A DNA stretch of 64,000 bases from Halorussus halobius (GCF_004765805.1 NZ_SBIU01000003.1:744001-808000), one strand, 5' to 3'; positions 16,714 to 26,183 are shown, numbered from the stretch's first letter. Made by a program: numbers and translations. Notes: generated from the sequence alone by a model not told the origin.

Positions 16714-17970
16714 TCACTCCGAGGCGAGGTCCGCCAGCGCGCCCGCCAGCACTCGGGTCGCGGCCGCGCAGTCGTCCCAGTCGGTCCACTCCCTCGGGTT
16801 GTGCGAGATACCGCCCTCCGAGGGCGCGAACAGCAGGCCGGCGTCGGTGACGCTCGCGACGTGCATGGTGTCGTGAGCCGCGCCCGAGTGGCAGTCCAAT
16901 GTTTCGATGCCCGCGCTCGCGCCCGCGTCGCCGGCGGCCTCGCGGACCCGGTCGCTCATGGGCGTGGGGTCGAGGTCGAACGGTCGCCGGAACTCGGTCT
17001 CGACGCCGCGCTCGCGTTCGAGGCGCGCGAGGCTCCGGCGCGCCCGCGAGACGATGGCTTCCATCGCCGCGCGGTCGACGTCCCGAACGTCGACGCCGAC
17101 CTCGACCGCGCCGGGGACGACGTTGGTCGCGTTCGGGCGCACGTCGAGGCTTCCGACCGTGCCGACCGCGGTGGGGCTGTCGCTCGCGACGACCTCGGTA
17201 GCGGCCCGCTCGACGTCGCGGACGAACTCGGCGGCGGCCGCCAGCGCGTCGGTCCGGTCGCCCATCGGCGTCGCCCCGGCGTGGTCGGCCTCGCCGCGAA
17301 TCTCGACCTCGCAGTGGGTGATGCCCGTGATGGCGGTGACCACGCCGACCGGGACGCCGGCCGATTCGAGCCGCGTACTCTGTTCGACGTGAAGTTCGAG
17401 CCACGCGTCCCACTCGCTCGCGTCGAGGCGGCCCTCGCCCCGGAAGCCCATCCCGTCGAGCGCCCCGTCGAGCGCGAGTTCGGGGTCGTCGTCCGCAGTG
17501 AGGGCGAGCGCGTCGGCGACCGACCGCTCGCCCGCCGCGACCGACGAGCCGAGCAGGCCGGAGGCGAACCGCTGGCCCTCCTCCTCGGTGAACGAGACGA
17601 CCTCGACCGGGCGCGCGAGGTCGACGCCCGCGTCTCGCATCGCTCGCACGGCTTCGAGCGCGGCGTACGCGCCCAGCGGGCCGTCGAAGATGCCGCCCGC
17701 CGGCACCGAGTCGAGGTGGCTCCCGGCCGCCACGGGGTCGGCGTCCGAGTCGGCACCGTCGGGCGTCCACCGGCCCGCGACGTTGCCCACCGCGTCGACT
17801 CGCACGTCGAGGCCGGCGGCGTCGAGTCGGTCGACGAAGCGCCGGCGGGCCGCCCGGTTGGCTTCGGTGCCGGTCAGCACGGTCCGCCCTCGCCCCTCGT
17901 CGGTGTCGATAGCTCCGAACTCGGCGTTGGCCTCGAGGTCCGCCCGGAGGCGCTCGCGGTCGACGTTCAT
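16714..17970 (-). CDS. M20-family Zn-dependent amidohydrolase (N-carbamoyl amino acid hydrolase / allantoate type)
   Basis: A 418-residue binuclear zinc hydrolase of the hydantoinase/carbamoylase branch of M20. Visible metal and catalytic motifs are GSHLDSVPAGGIFDGPLG, FTEEEGQRFASG, LELHVEQ and a C-terminal HNPREW. The dimerisation lid domain contains RPNATNVVPG. It probably removes carbamoyl or ureido groups in purine or hydantoin breakdown. The ATG at 17970 gives normal family length; the frame stays open far upstream but overlaps the opposite-strand SWIM gene. Same strand as the OCD-family gene, so a joint role in amino-acid salvage is possible. Confidence 0.87.
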   Translation of the reverse strand: MNVDRERLRADLEANAEFGAIDTDEGRGRTVLTGTEANRAARRRFVDRLDAAGLDVRVDAVGNVAGRWTPDGADSDADPVAAGSHLDSVPAGGIFDGPLGAYAALEAVRAMRDAGVDLARPVEVVSFTEEEGQRFASGLLGSSVAAGERSVADALALTADDDPELALDGALDGMGFRGEGRLDASEWDAWLELHVEQSTRLESAGVPVGVVTAITGITHCEVEIRGEADHAGATPMGDRTDALAAAAEFVRDVERAATEVVASDSPTAVGTVGSLDVRPNATNVVPGAVEVGVDVRDVDRAAMEAIVSRARRSLARLERERGVETEFRRPFDLDPTPMSDRVREAAGDAGASAGIETLDCHSGAAHDTMHVASVTDAGLLFAPSEGGISHNPREWTDWDDCAAATRVLAGALADLASE

Positions 17971-18166
17971 GTCGGGCGGGTCGGCCGCCGGGGTATTGAG
18001 TGGTGGGTTCGGGGCAGACGAGGCGAGGCTTCGGGGCGGGCGGGGGACGGCGGGTCGCGACACCGGAACCGGTTTACGGCGGCCGTCCGAACTCCCCTGC
18101 CGTGTTCCCGGCCGACGCCCCCGGACGACTTCGTTCGCGACCGACGACCACGTCGGAGTGGTCCGA

Positions 18167-18514
18167 GTGAACGAGGTCGACCGATGGCAGGCCGCCCTCG
18201 ACGAGGCCGGCGAGCTCACGCCGGCGGTCACCGACCGCATCCTCTCGGTCCACGACGACCGGGGAGCCCGGGCCATCGAAGCGGTCTCGGAGGGCCGGGT
18301 CAAGGAGTACCGCGACTTCACGGTGGTCGTGGGCCACGACGACGAGTACGTCGTCGAGGGCCGGGGCTGTGGCTGTCGGGACAGCGAGTACAACCTCGAC
18401 CCCGAGGACCCCACCGAGCTCTGCTGGCACGTCATCGCGGTGGCGATCGCGCGCCGGATTGGCGAGGTCGACGACCACGACATGTGGTACTCCGACGTCC
18501 GGGACTTCCTCTGA
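18167..18514 (+). CDS. Small SWIM zinc-finger protein
   Basis: A 115-residue protein with a SWIM-type zinc site: CxC in GRGCGCRD, then CxH in LCWHVIAV about 20 residues later. SWIM domains bind nucleic acid or protein partners. The start is uncertain: GTG at 18167 is used, another in-frame GTG lies at 18158, and the frame is open much further upstream across the opposite-strand hydrolase. It lies convergent with hisH. No other domain is visible. Confidence 0.75.
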   Translation: MNEVDRWQAALDEAGELTPAVTDRILSVHDDRGARAIEAVSEGRVKEYRDFTVVVGHDDEYVVEGRGCGCRDSEYNLDPEDPTELCWHVIAVAIARRIGEVDDHDMWYSDVRDFL

Positions 18515-18603
18515 ACCGTCGACTGCCTCCGGGCGGTCCGTCGCGGCGAGACCCGCCAACCGCGCTCCGGACGGCGTTCGACCGGGCGCGTCCGGCGACG
18601 GCC

Positions 18604-19302
18604 TCAGACGCCGTCCGACTCGGGGTCCCCACAGAGCGACACGAAGTTCCGGAGGATTCGGAGGCCCGTCTCGCCGCTCTTCTCGGGGTGGAACTGGGTG
18701 CCGAAGACGGTGCCCGTCTCGTCGGCGACGATGGCGGGGAACGACCGCCCGTACTCGCTGGTGGCGACGACCGCGCGGTCGTCGTCTGGGACCGCGTAGT
18801 AGGAGTGGACGAAGTAGGCGTACTCGCCGTCGACCCCCTCGACCAGCGGATGGTCGCGCTCGACCGAGAGCCGGTTCCAGCCCATGTGGGGCACTTTTTG
18901 GCCCTCGGCGAACCGAACGTTGGTTCCGGGAATCAGGTCGAGGCCCCGGACCTCGCTCGCGCTCTCGCCGGACCGCCCGTCCGCGGCGCGTTCGGCCTCC
19001 TCGCTGGTCGTGAGCAGCATCTGCATCCCGAGACAGATGCCGAAGACCGGCGTCCCGCGCTCGGCGGCGTCGAGGAGCGCGTCCCGATACGGCCCGGCGT
19101 TCTCGACCCCCTCGCGGAACGCGCCCACGCCGGGCAGGACCACGCCGTCGGCCGATTCGAATGCGTCGGGGTCGTCGCTGACCTCGACGCTCGCGCCCGC
19201 TCGCTGTAGTCCCCGCGTGACGCTCCGGAGGTTGCCGAGCCCGTAGTCGACGACCACGACCGAGGCCGACGCCTCGCGCTCGCGTGCCCGCTGACCGTTC
19301 AT
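18604..19302 (-). CDS. hisH: Imidazole glycerol phosphate synthase, glutamine amidotransferase subunit
   Basis: Supplies ammonia from glutamine to HisF in histidine synthesis. The class I amidotransferase triad is present: cysteine in FGICLGMQML, and histidine and glutamate in TQFHPEKSG. The N-terminal VVDYGLGNLRSV is characteristic of HisH. The N-terminus has about 13 extra residues before the first strand, with no other ATG available. hisF is not adjacent; the next gene upstream is the divergent phosphonate transporter. Confidence 0.94.
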   Translation of the reverse strand: MNGQRAREREASASVVVVDYGLGNLRSVTRGLQRAGASVEVSDDPDAFESADGVVLPGVGAFREGVENAGPYRDALLDAAERGTPVFGICLGMQMLLTTSEEAERAADGRSGESASEVRGLDLIPGTNVRFAEGQKVPHMGWNRLSVERDHPLVEGVDGEYAYFVHSYYAVPDDDRAVVATSEYGRSFPAIVADETGTVFGTQFHPEKSGETGLRILRNFVSLCGDPESDGV

Positions 19303-19496
19303 GTTCGAACGTGAGCCTGACGGTCGGAAGACCCTTTCCCTCGTGGCAACTCAGGCGACGGCGTTCGCATCGCGACGAGCGCTCGCGGGACGCTCGGACG
19401 CTCTCGCTACGTGTGGGTATCTTTCTCTCGATAGCTCCGCGGGATACAAATAGGAACCTTTTTCAGATAACTCTTTTACCGTTTACACGATTCGGC

Positions 19497-20435
19497 ATGG
19501 CTAAACGACGCACGTTCCTCAAATCGGCAGGCGCGGCAGGTGCAGTCGGACTGAGCGGCCTCTCCGGTTGTATCGGGCAGTTCGGTAGCAACCAGGCGTA
19601 CGGCAACGGCACCGTCCGGTTCCTCATGTCGCCGACCGAGGAGCAAGAGACGATGCGGGCGCAGTACCAGCCAGTGGAGGAGCGACTGAACAACCACATC
19701 GAGGACGCCGACGCTGAGGTCCAGTTCGCGGCCGACTACAGCGCCACCCTCGAGGCGCTCGACAGCGGGACGGCCGAAGTGGCCGAGACCGGGCCGTTCG
19801 CCGCAGCGCTCGGCGCGGACACCGACAAGGCCGAAATCGCCCTTCAGCGACGGGCGTACGGCGGCTGGACCTACGGCAGCTACCTCATCACGACGCCGGA
19901 CTCGGACATCGGGTCGGTCGAGGACCTCGAAGGCAAGACCATCGCGTTCGCCGACGCGCTGTCGGCCAGCGGCTCGCTGTACCCGCTGTCGCTGCTCGCC
20001 GACGCCGGCCTCTCGGTGCCGGACTCGCCGGGCAACGACCGGGGCGCGGACTTCTCGGCGAGCTGGTCGACCCACGAGCAGGCGCTGGAGTCCCTGCTGA
20101 ACGGGCAGGCCGACGCGGCCGGCGTCGGCGCGTTCATCGCGACCAACGACGAGAACGAACTCCTCGAGGAGGTCGAGGAGATCGACAGCCGGGAGGGCAT
20201 CCCGCGCGCGCCCATCCTCGTCGCGCCCGACCTCTCGGACGACGAGAAAGACCAGATCGTCACGGCGTTCACCGAGGCCCCCGACGAGATGTACTACGGC
20301 GACGACGGCGAGCAAGACACCGACGACGACCTCTGGTTCGACGGCGTTCGCGAGCGCGGTGCGGACACCTACCAGCCGGTCATCGACGCCGCGAACGAGC
20401 TCGGCTACGGCGAAGAAATCTTCACCGACGAGTAA
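19497..20435 (+). CDS. phnD: Phosphonate/phosphite-type ABC substrate-binding lipoprotein
   Basis: A 312-residue Tat-exported lipoprotein: RRTFLKSAGAAG at the N-terminus and a lipobox ending GLSGC. The binding domain is of PhnD type (FLMSPTEEQETMRAQYQPVEE, then SGTAEVAETGPFAAAL and VEDLEGKTIAFADALSASG). It would capture phosphonate, phosphite or a related oxyanion outside the cell and deliver it to the downstream permease. The ATG at 19497 follows an AT-rich promoter stretch at 19455-19480. It is first in the operon phnD-phnC-phnE. No phosphonate-degrading genes are in the window. Confidence 0.88.
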   Translation: MAKRRTFLKSAGAAGAVGLSGLSGCIGQFGSNQAYGNGTVRFLMSPTEEQETMRAQYQPVEERLNNHIEDADAEVQFAADYSATLEALDSGTAEVAETGPFAAALGADTDKAEIALQRRAYGGWTYGSYLITTPDSDIGSVEDLEGKTIAFADALSASGSLYPLSLLADAGLSVPDSPGNDRGADFSASWSTHEQALESLLNGQADAAGVGAFIATNDENELLEEVEEIDSREGIPRAPILVAPDLSDDEKDQIVTAFTEAPDEMYYGDDGEQDTDDDLWFDGVRERGADTYQPVIDAANELGYGEEIFTDE

Positions 20436-20484
20436 CGCGCCCACTTCGGCGCGTTTAACAGGCCTCATTTTGGTACTACAATCA

Positions 20485-21258
20485 ATGGCAACGGTCACGG
20501 CACAAAGCATCAGCAAAGTGTACGGCGGACACACCGTCGCACTCGACGACGTCTCGTTCGAGATTCCCGACGGCGAGTTCGTGGTCCTGCTGGGTCCGTC
20601 CGGCGCGGGCAAGTCGACGCTGCTCCGACTGCTCAACGGACTCGAACAACCCACCGAGGGGAGCATCAGCATCGGCGACGAGGTGGTGACCGGCACCCGC
20701 AGCGACGTGGCGATGGTGTTCCAGCGACACAACCTCGTCGAGAGCATGAGCGCCTACCGGAACGCGCTGACCGGCGCGCTCGCCCGGACCGGGACCGTCG
20801 AGAGCGCGCTCACGCACTACGACGAGGCCGACAAGCGGACCGCGCTCGAAGCCCTGGAGACGGTCGGCCTGCTCGCGGAGGCCGACCAGCGCGCGAGTTC
20901 GATGAGCGGCGGCCAGCAACAGCGGGTCGGCATCGCGCGGGCGCTGACCCAGAATCCCCAGTTGCTCATCGCCGACGAGCCGGTCGCCAGCCTCGACCCG
21001 AAGGCGGCCCAGGACGTGATGGGCTACCTCAAGCAGGCCGCCGACGAGCGCGACCTCACCACCATCACGAGCCTCCATCAGGTGAACATCGCCCGCGAGT
21101 ACGGCGACCGATTCATCGGCCTCCGGGACGGCAACGTCGTGTTCGACGGCACGCGCGACGAACTCACGATGGAGGTCGTCGACGACATCTACTACGGCGA
21201 GGCGGACTCGGCCGGCGACGTCGGCGTGAACGACGTGGTCGCAGGGAGTGAGTCGTAG
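20485..21258 (+). CDS. phnC: Phosphonate-type ABC importer ATPase
   Basis: A 257-residue ABC ATPase: Walker A GPSGAGKSTLL, Q-loop VFQRHNLV, signature MSGGQQQRVGIARAL, Walker B LLIADEPVASLD and switch histidine in SLHQVNIAREYG. Spacing and the order phnD-phnC-phnE identify the PhnC type. The ATG at 20485 lies 49 bp after the phnD stop; the phnE ATG follows its stop codon directly, so the two are tightly coupled. Confidence 0.92.
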   Translation: MATVTAQSISKVYGGHTVALDDVSFEIPDGEFVVLLGPSGAGKSTLLRLLNGLEQPTEGSISIGDEVVTGTRSDVAMVFQRHNLVESMSAYRNALTGALARTGTVESALTHYDEADKRTALEALETVGLLAEADQRASSMSGGQQQRVGIARALTQNPQLLIADEPVASLDPKAAQDVMGYLKQAADERDLTTITSLHQVNIAREYGDRFIGLRDGNVVFDGTRDELTMEVVDDIYYGEADSAGDVGVNDVVAGSES

Positions 21259-22248
21259 ATGGTGAGCATCGACGAGATAAAGGAGGGAATCGAACGACGC
21301 CAGCGGGTCCGCCGCACCGGCGCGACGGTCGGTCTGCTCGTCGTCCTCACGCTGACCGCGGCCGGCGCGACCTACCTCGGGTTCACCATCGCGGAGATCG
21401 TCCGCCAGTTCGGGACGTGGACGGAGTTCCTGAGCGCGTTCCTCTCGCCCGACTTCTCGGAGTTCACCGTCTACTCGCGCCAGAACGGCCTCGCCGGTCT
21501 CGACGCGTTCTTCGGGAGCCTGCTCAACCCCTCGACGCTGCTTTCGAGCAGCGGCCTCCAGTGGAGCGGCACCCTGTTGCTCGGGTCGGCGGTCGCCACC
21601 ATCATCATCGGCTTCACGGGCACCGTCATCGGCTTCCCGCTCGCGCTCACCTTCGGCATCCTCGGCTCCGAGCGCGTGACGCCGTTCCCGTTCAACTTCA
21701 TCTTCCGGGGCATCATGAGCAGCATCCGCGCCATCCCGGCGCTGGTCTGGATTCTCATCTACGTCCCGCTGGTCGGCATCAGCCCGGAGGGCGCGATGCT
21801 GGCGGTGGCGACCGACACCATCGGCAACCTCGGGCGGCTGTTCACCGACGAGCTGGAGGAGATCGAGGACGGTCCCATCGAGGCCATCGAGTCGACCGGC
21901 GCGAAGCGGCCGCAGGTCGTGTTCTTCGGCATGCTGAGTCAGGTGTCGAACGGGTTCATCGCGTGGACGCTGTACGTGCTGGAGATAAACACCCGCATCG
22001 CCATCAGCCTCGGCGTCGTCGGCGCGGGCGGCATCGGCCAGTACATCGAACTGGCGGTTCGCGGGTTCCGCTACGGCGAGGCGGCCGCCGGCATCTTCGT
22101 GGTCATCGTCATCGTGCTCAGCGTGGAGATGCTCTCTTCGCGCGTCCGCGCCCGGCTCCGCCCCGGCGAGCACGAGGGCAAGGGGCTGCTCGACTCGCTC
22201 CGGGACCTCGGCGACGGCGGCAAGTGGTTCGGCGCGTCGAAGCAGTAA
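21259..22248 (+). CDS. phnE: Phosphonate-type ABC importer permease
   Basis: A 329-residue membrane permease with about six helices. The EAA-type loop contacting the ATPase is visible around ELEEIEDGPIEAIESTGAKR. The start ATG abuts the phnC stop without a gap. The conserved end region GAGGIGQYIELAVRGFRYGE fits PhnE proteins. Substrate specificity is set by the binding protein and is not known beyond the phosphonate/phosphite class. Confidence 0.92.
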   Translation: MVSIDEIKEGIERRQRVRRTGATVGLLVVLTLTAAGATYLGFTIAEIVRQFGTWTEFLSAFLSPDFSEFTVYSRQNGLAGLDAFFGSLLNPSTLLSSSGLQWSGTLLLGSAVATIIIGFTGTVIGFPLALTFGILGSERVTPFPFNFIFRGIMSSIRAIPALVWILIYVPLVGISPEGAMLAVATDTIGNLGRLFTDELEEIEDGPIEAIESTGAKRPQVVFFGMLSQVSNGFIAWTLYVLEINTRIAISLGVVGAGGIGQYIELAVRGFRYGEAAAGIFVVIVIVLSVEMLSSRVRARLRPGEHEGKGLLDSLRDLGDGGKWFGASKQ

Positions 22249-22303
22249 GCGAGCGCCACTCCTCCGTTCGCGGAGTCGCGACGACGGACGATTCTCCGGC
22301 GAC

Positions 22304-22897
22304 TCAGTAGTCCCCGAGCCGTGACTGACCGCCCGCGCCGCCCCCGCTCACCATCCCGGCGGCCTTGTCGAGCGCGGCGTCGAGCGTCTCCTCTTGGCTC
22401 CGGTCGTAGAGGGTCGCGGCCGGGTGGACGCAAATCAGCACGTCCCGGACCGCGCCGCCGAGGTCGGCCTGCGCGAGCGACCCGGCCTCGGTCGTGACCG
22501 CCACGTCGCGGTCGAGCAGGTGTTCGCTGGGCACCTTCCCGAGCGTGACTATCACGTCGGGGTCGACCTGCTCGATTTCGCGCTGGAGGTACGGGAAGCA
22601 GTTGTCCAGCTCCTGACTCTTGGGGTCGCGGTTCTCGGGCGGGCGACACCGCACGCAGTTGGTGATGCGAACGTCCTGGCGGGCGAGCCCGCGCGCGTCG
22701 AGTTTCTCGTCGAGGATGGAACCGCTCCGCCCGACGAACGGTTCGCCCTGCTCGTCTTCCTGCTGGCCCGGCCCCTCGCCGACGAACAGGAGGTCGGCGT
22801 CGGCCGGCCCGGTGCCGTCGACGATTCGGCTCCGGCTGTCGACCAGTTCGGGACAGCGCGTACACTCGGTGACCTCGAGGCCGTCCATGTCGTCCAT
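22304..22897 (-). CDS. Family 4 uracil-DNA glycosylase
   Basis: Removes uracil from DNA; an Fe-S-containing family 4 enzyme. The 197-residue protein has a CTRC pair at the N-terminus and the family signature GEGPGQQEDEQGEPFVGRSG. TNCVRCRPPENRDP and a later cysteine (LDNCFPYL) complete a likely 4Fe-4S site. The second catalytic motif is VHPAATLYD. The ATG at 22897 is chosen because a TATA-like TTTACTA lies about 26 bp upstream; a GTG four codons earlier is also possible. Confidence 0.9.
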   Translation of the reverse strand: MDDMDGLEVTECTRCPELVDSRSRIVDGTGPADADLLFVGEGPGQQEDEQGEPFVGRSGSILDEKLDARGLARQDVRITNCVRCRPPENRDPKSQELDNCFPYLQREIEQVDPDVIVTLGKVPSEHLLDRDVAVTTEAGSLAQADLGGAVRDVLICVHPAATLYDRSQEETLDAALDKAAGMVSGGGAGGQSRLGDY

Positions 22898-22954
22898 GGG
22901 TGGGCGCACGGGTCGGGGATAGTAAATGTCGGCGGCCTCGGGCCGGACGTCCGG

Positions 22955-23512
22955 CTACTCGCGCCGCCGGAGTCCGTCGGCGGCCCGCGCCGCCAGCCGC
23001 GCGACTCGGAGCGGTTCGGGACGGCCGCCCTCGGGCGTGAACGCCCGCACCGCGTCGCGGGCTTCGCTCGAATCCACGCCGACCGAGCGGACGAACAGGC
23101 CGTGGTCGTCGACGGAGATTCGCTCTCTGGGCGGCTGGCGCTCGAAAATCGCCTCGCGCTCGGCCAGTCGTTCGCCCTCGAACTCGGCCGCGAACGCCTC
23201 GGCCAGTCCGGAACTCCCCTCGAAGGTGACCGAGAGGACGGGCCGACCGGTCGCCTCGTGGACCCGGCGGAGGTCGACGACGTTGTACCACGCCAGCGCG
23301 ACGCCCGCGACGAACACGTAGCGGACGTCCTCGCGGTCCAGATCGGAGAAGAGGTCGACGATGGCGTCCGTGGCGTCGAGACCGCCGACGGTGCAGGTTC
23401 GGTAGGCGAAGCCGTCGGCGACGCGGTCGGCGCGGACCACCGCGCCCGCGAGCGTGCTCCGGTCGCCCCGGTAGGACTCGGCGACGCCGAGCGCGCGGAC
23501 GCCGGACTTCAC
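22955..23512 (-). CDS. DUF99 family protein
   Basis: A 185-residue archaeal DUF99 protein starting at GTG. It has the typical opening VKSGVRALGVAES and the core YVFVAGVALAWYNVVDL. The family fold is related to endonuclease V, but no activity is established here. It lies 57 bp upstream of the uracil glycosylase on the same strand, which would suit a DNA-repair link; that is inference only. Confidence 0.82.
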   Translation of the reverse strand: MKSGVRALGVAESYRGDRSTLAGAVVRADRVADGFAYRTCTVGGLDATDAIVDLFSDLDREDVRYVFVAGVALAWYNVVDLRRVHEATGRPVLSVTFEGSSGLAEAFAAEFEGERLAEREAIFERQPPRERISVDDHGLFVRSVGVDSSEARDAVRAFTPEGGRPEPLRVARLAARAADGLRRRE

Positions 23513-23581
23513 GACTCGGCTCCCGTCACGGTTCGGACAGGCTCACGGGTCGGGAGTCCCCGAAGTGCGGGCCATCGCGGC

Positions 23582-23773
23582 TCAGGTCTCCTCGGGGCCG
23601 TCGGCTTTGATGTCCTGGAGCCGGTCGAGGAGTTCGTCGTTCGAGGCTCCGATCTCGAAGTCGACGGTACCCTCGTGGGAGTTCTCCTCGGCGCTAACGC
23701 TGCTGTCGTCGTCGATGTCGGCGTCGTACTCCTGGTTGTCCTGTTCGGACTCGTCGTAGCTCCCAAAGCCCAT
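23582..23773 (-). CDS. Small acidic DUF5786-type protein
   Basis: A 63-residue, strongly acidic protein beginning MGFGSYDESEQDNQEYD and ending in a helix SNDELLDRLQDIKAD. It matches what I know of the haloarchaeal DUF5786 family, whose function is unknown. A TATA-like box (GGCTTTAGTGG read on the minus strand) about 30 bp upstream supports the start. Confidence 0.78.
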   Translation of the reverse strand: MGFGSYDESEQDNQEYDADIDDDSSVSAEENSHEGTVDFEIGASNDELLDRLQDIKADGPEET

Positions 23774-23856
23774 GTGTAGCCGATACTACGCGTCTGGGCC
23801 ACTAAAGCCTCCCGCCGCCCGTCAGGGTTTTGAGGAGTGGGCGCGAAGCGCCCGCC

Positions 23857-24468
23857 ATGCGAGTCACCAACGTCACCGCCGACGCGGAGACGTTCACCTG
23901 CAACGCGTATCTCGTCGAGGGCGACCGGACGGTGCTGGTCGACGCCGGGAGCGTGGCCGGCGTCGAGGCGGTCGTCGCCGACCGCGTCGACGACGTGGAC
24001 GCGGTCGCGCTGACCCACCAGCACGGCGACCACGTCGGACAGCTCGACGCGGTGCTGGACGCCTTCGACGCCGACCTCCTGTGTTACGACGACCACCCGC
24101 GCCGGACCCGGGAACTCCGGGACGGCGACGCGCTCCGCATCGGCGACGAGGCGTTCGAGGCCATCTACTCGCCGGGCCACGCCGACGACCACCTCGCGTT
24201 CGCGAGCGACTCGACGATATTCAGCGGCGACGTGGTGGTGTACAGCGACGGCGCGTTCGACGACGGGAGCTTCGGCCGCACGGACATGGCGGGCCAGTCC
24301 CGCGAGCGCGAGATAGAGAGCATCCGGACGATACTGGACCGACTCCCCGAGGGCGTCGAGCACATGTACGCGGGCCACGGCGAGCCGTTCCACGGAAGCG
24401 TGCGCGAGGTAATCGAGCGCGCGTTAGCGCGGGCCGAGCGCCGCGAGCCCAAGTATCCCGACGAGTGA
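23857..24468 (+). CDS. MBL-fold metallo-hydrolase
   Basis: A 203-residue metallo-beta-lactamase-fold hydrolase with the zinc motif THQHGDHVGQ, a later metal histidine in YSPGHADDH, the bridging aspartate in FSGDVVVY and a final histidine in YAGHGEPFH. It resembles glyoxalase II/YcbL-like thioesterases. The substrate is unknown. The ATG at 23857 gives the usual N-terminal strand; nine codons of open frame precede it. Confidence 0.85.
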   Translation: MRVTNVTADAETFTCNAYLVEGDRTVLVDAGSVAGVEAVVADRVDDVDAVALTHQHGDHVGQLDAVLDAFDADLLCYDDHPRRTRELRDGDALRIGDEAFEAIYSPGHADDHLAFASDSTIFSGDVVVYSDGAFDDGSFGRTDMAGQSREREIESIRTILDRLPEGVEHMYAGHGEPFHGSVREVIERALARAERREPKYPDE

Positions 24469-24531
24469 GACCGCCTCGGCGAGTAATCGACAGCCACTTT
24501 ATGGTTCGGCTCCGGACGTCGAGTCGGACCC

Positions 24532-24837
24532 ATGGACGCCCAACGCAAGGTCGCACAGTTCCTCGCGACCCACGAGATGGACGCCGACCCGGCCTACCGC
24601 GCGCTCGACCTCGCCTCGGAGGTCGGCGAACTGGCCAGGGAGGTGAACGACTCGACCGACTACGGCGACTCGCCCGGAGACGTGGCCGCCAGCAGCGACG
24701 AACTCGGCGACGCGCTGTTCGCGCTGCTCGCGCTCGCGGCGTCGCTGGACGTCGACGCCGGCTCGGCGCTCGACGAGTCGCTGGCGAAGTACGAGGACCG
24801 CATCGACGAGACCGGCGACCCCGGGTCGGGCGAATGA
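24532..24837 (+). CDS. MazG-like nucleotide pyrophosphohydrolase
   Basis: A 101-residue all-helical protein with the MazG metal-binding pattern: EVGEL in LASEVGELAREV and the pair in DELGDALFALLAL. It ends in a helix LDESLAKYEDRID. Such proteins hydrolyse nucleoside triphosphates to monophosphates, often cleaning damaged nucleotides. It sits just upstream of rimI on the same strand, with separate promoters likely. Confidence 0.82.
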   Translation: MDAQRKVAQFLATHEMDADPAYRALDLASEVGELAREVNDSTDYGDSPGDVAASSDELGDALFALLALAASLDVDAGSALDESLAKYEDRIDETGDPGSGE

Positions 24838-24934
24838 GGTCGATTCCGGCGTGGACGCGCCCGGACTCGGCCGAGCGCGTTCGCCAGCGAACCGGGCATG
24901 AAACTCTTAAGGGTCGGGCGTATAGCCGCGTGCA

Positions 24935-25471
24935 GTGACGACGACTCGCGCGGGAACCGGGAGCGGAGTGGGCATCCGGCAGGCGACCCGGCTCGACCTG
25001 CTGGCGGTGTTGCGCATCGAGCGCGCGTCGTTCGACCAGCCGTGGCCGTTCGCCGCGTTCGAGCGCTACCTCGGCGAGCCCGGCTTCCTCGTCGCGACCG
25101 CCGGCCCGGACCGGACCGGCGACGACGCCTATCGGTTCGACGAGTCCGGCGACGACGAATCGAGCGAGAGCGTGCTCGGCTACGTCGTCGCGGACCTCGT
25201 TGCCAACCACGGGCGGGGACTCGGCCACGTCAAGGACGTCGCGGTCCACCCCGACCATCGCGGCGAGGGCGTCGGTGGGGCCCTGCTCGAACGCACGCTC
25301 TCGGTGCTGGGGGCGCGCGGCGCGCGCAGCGTCAAGCTGGAGGTCCGGGAGAGCAACCACCGCGCGCTGTCGCTGTACGACGACTTCGGTTTCGAGCACC
25401 TCCGGACCGTCCCCCGGTACTACGACGACGGCGAGGACGCGCTCATCATGGTCGTGGACTTAGACGCGTAG
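24935..25471 (+). CDS. rimI: Ribosomal-protein-S18-alanine N-acetyltransferase type GNAT
   Basis: A 178-residue GNAT enzyme that acetylates protein N-termini; archaeal RimI/Ard1 types act on many proteins. It shows the acetyl-CoA motif VAVHPDHRGEGVGGALLE and the RimI stretch RESNHRALSLYDDFGFE. The start is GTG at 24935: the TATA-like CTTAAGG at 24906-24911 is 27 bp upstream, so the mRNA is probably leaderless. Confidence 0.85.
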   Translation: MTTTRAGTGSGVGIRQATRLDLLAVLRIERASFDQPWPFAAFERYLGEPGFLVATAGPDRTGDDAYRFDESGDDESSESVLGYVVADLVANHGRGLGHVKDVAVHPDHRGEGVGGALLERTLSVLGARGARSVKLEVRESNHRALSLYDDFGFEHLRTVPRYYDDGEDALIMVVDLDA

Positions 25472-25516
25472 CGGTCGAACGTGGCGCTTTTCGGTCCCGG
25501 CGACCTACCCGCGCAC

Positions 25517-25963
25517 ATGGGATACGCCTGCCCGGTCTGCGAGACGCCCCAGTCCGACGCCGAACACCTCGCGAACCACCTCGCGTTCACGGCGATGCTC
25601 GGCGACGACGACCACGAGGCGTGGCTCGACGACCACGCGCCCGGGTGGGACGAGGACGGCGAGGACGAACTCGCCGACCGCGTCGAGGAGTACGCCAAGG
25701 AGGTGGGCTTCCCGCAGGTGTTCGACGACACGACCCACGACCACCGCCACGCGAGCGACGAGCCGCGCGGCGGCGACCTGTTCGAGGACGAACTGGCGCG
25801 CGCGAACGGACGCGGCCGCGGGTCGATGGCCGGCGGGACGGGCGGTGGCGCGCTCGACGGCGAGGCACAGGAGATTCTGCAGGAGGCGCGGGACATGACC
25901 CGCGAGATGCTCGACGACGAGGACGAGAGCGCGGACGGGAACTCCGACGAGCGCGACGAGTAG
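25517..25963 (+). CDS. DUF5810-type zinc protein
   Basis: A 148-residue acidic protein opening MGYACPVCETPQSDAEHLANH: a CxxC followed by histidines that suggest one zinc site. The rest is low-complexity and acidic. I place it in the haloarchaeal DUF5810 family. The ATG at 25517 was chosen over one 12 codons upstream because family members begin MGYACPVC. It is followed by the DUF5809-type gene, its usual neighbour as far as I recall. Confidence 0.78.
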   Translation: MGYACPVCETPQSDAEHLANHLAFTAMLGDDDHEAWLDDHAPGWDEDGEDELADRVEEYAKEVGFPQVFDDTTHDHRHASDEPRGGDLFEDELARANGRGRGSMAGGTGGGALDGEAQEILQEARDMTREMLDDEDESADGNSDERDE

Positions 25964-26183
25964 CGCTCCGAGACGGAGCGCGAGGTGGACGCCCCGACCG
26001 AGCGAACGGATTCGACGACGCCGACCGCTTGAGCCACGGGGCCCCATCCACTCGCGACCGCACGGCACCGCCCCGCATCGTTCCGCACGGCACGCTCCGC
26101 CCTGCATCGCTCCCCAGTGCGAACGCGACCACCGTCGTTCGGAGGACGAAACGCAGTAGTCCCCGCCGCCCGAACGACCGGAC

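Noticed and set aside
16474-19209. A 911-codon open plus-strand frame
   Set aside because: It is antisense to the M20 hydrolase and hisH, which have clear catalytic motifs; its own translation has none.
26050-26115. Short duplicated stretch with GCACGGCAC and GCATCG
   Set aside because: Two imperfect units of about 29 bp only, without structure or coding link; likely a minor local duplication.
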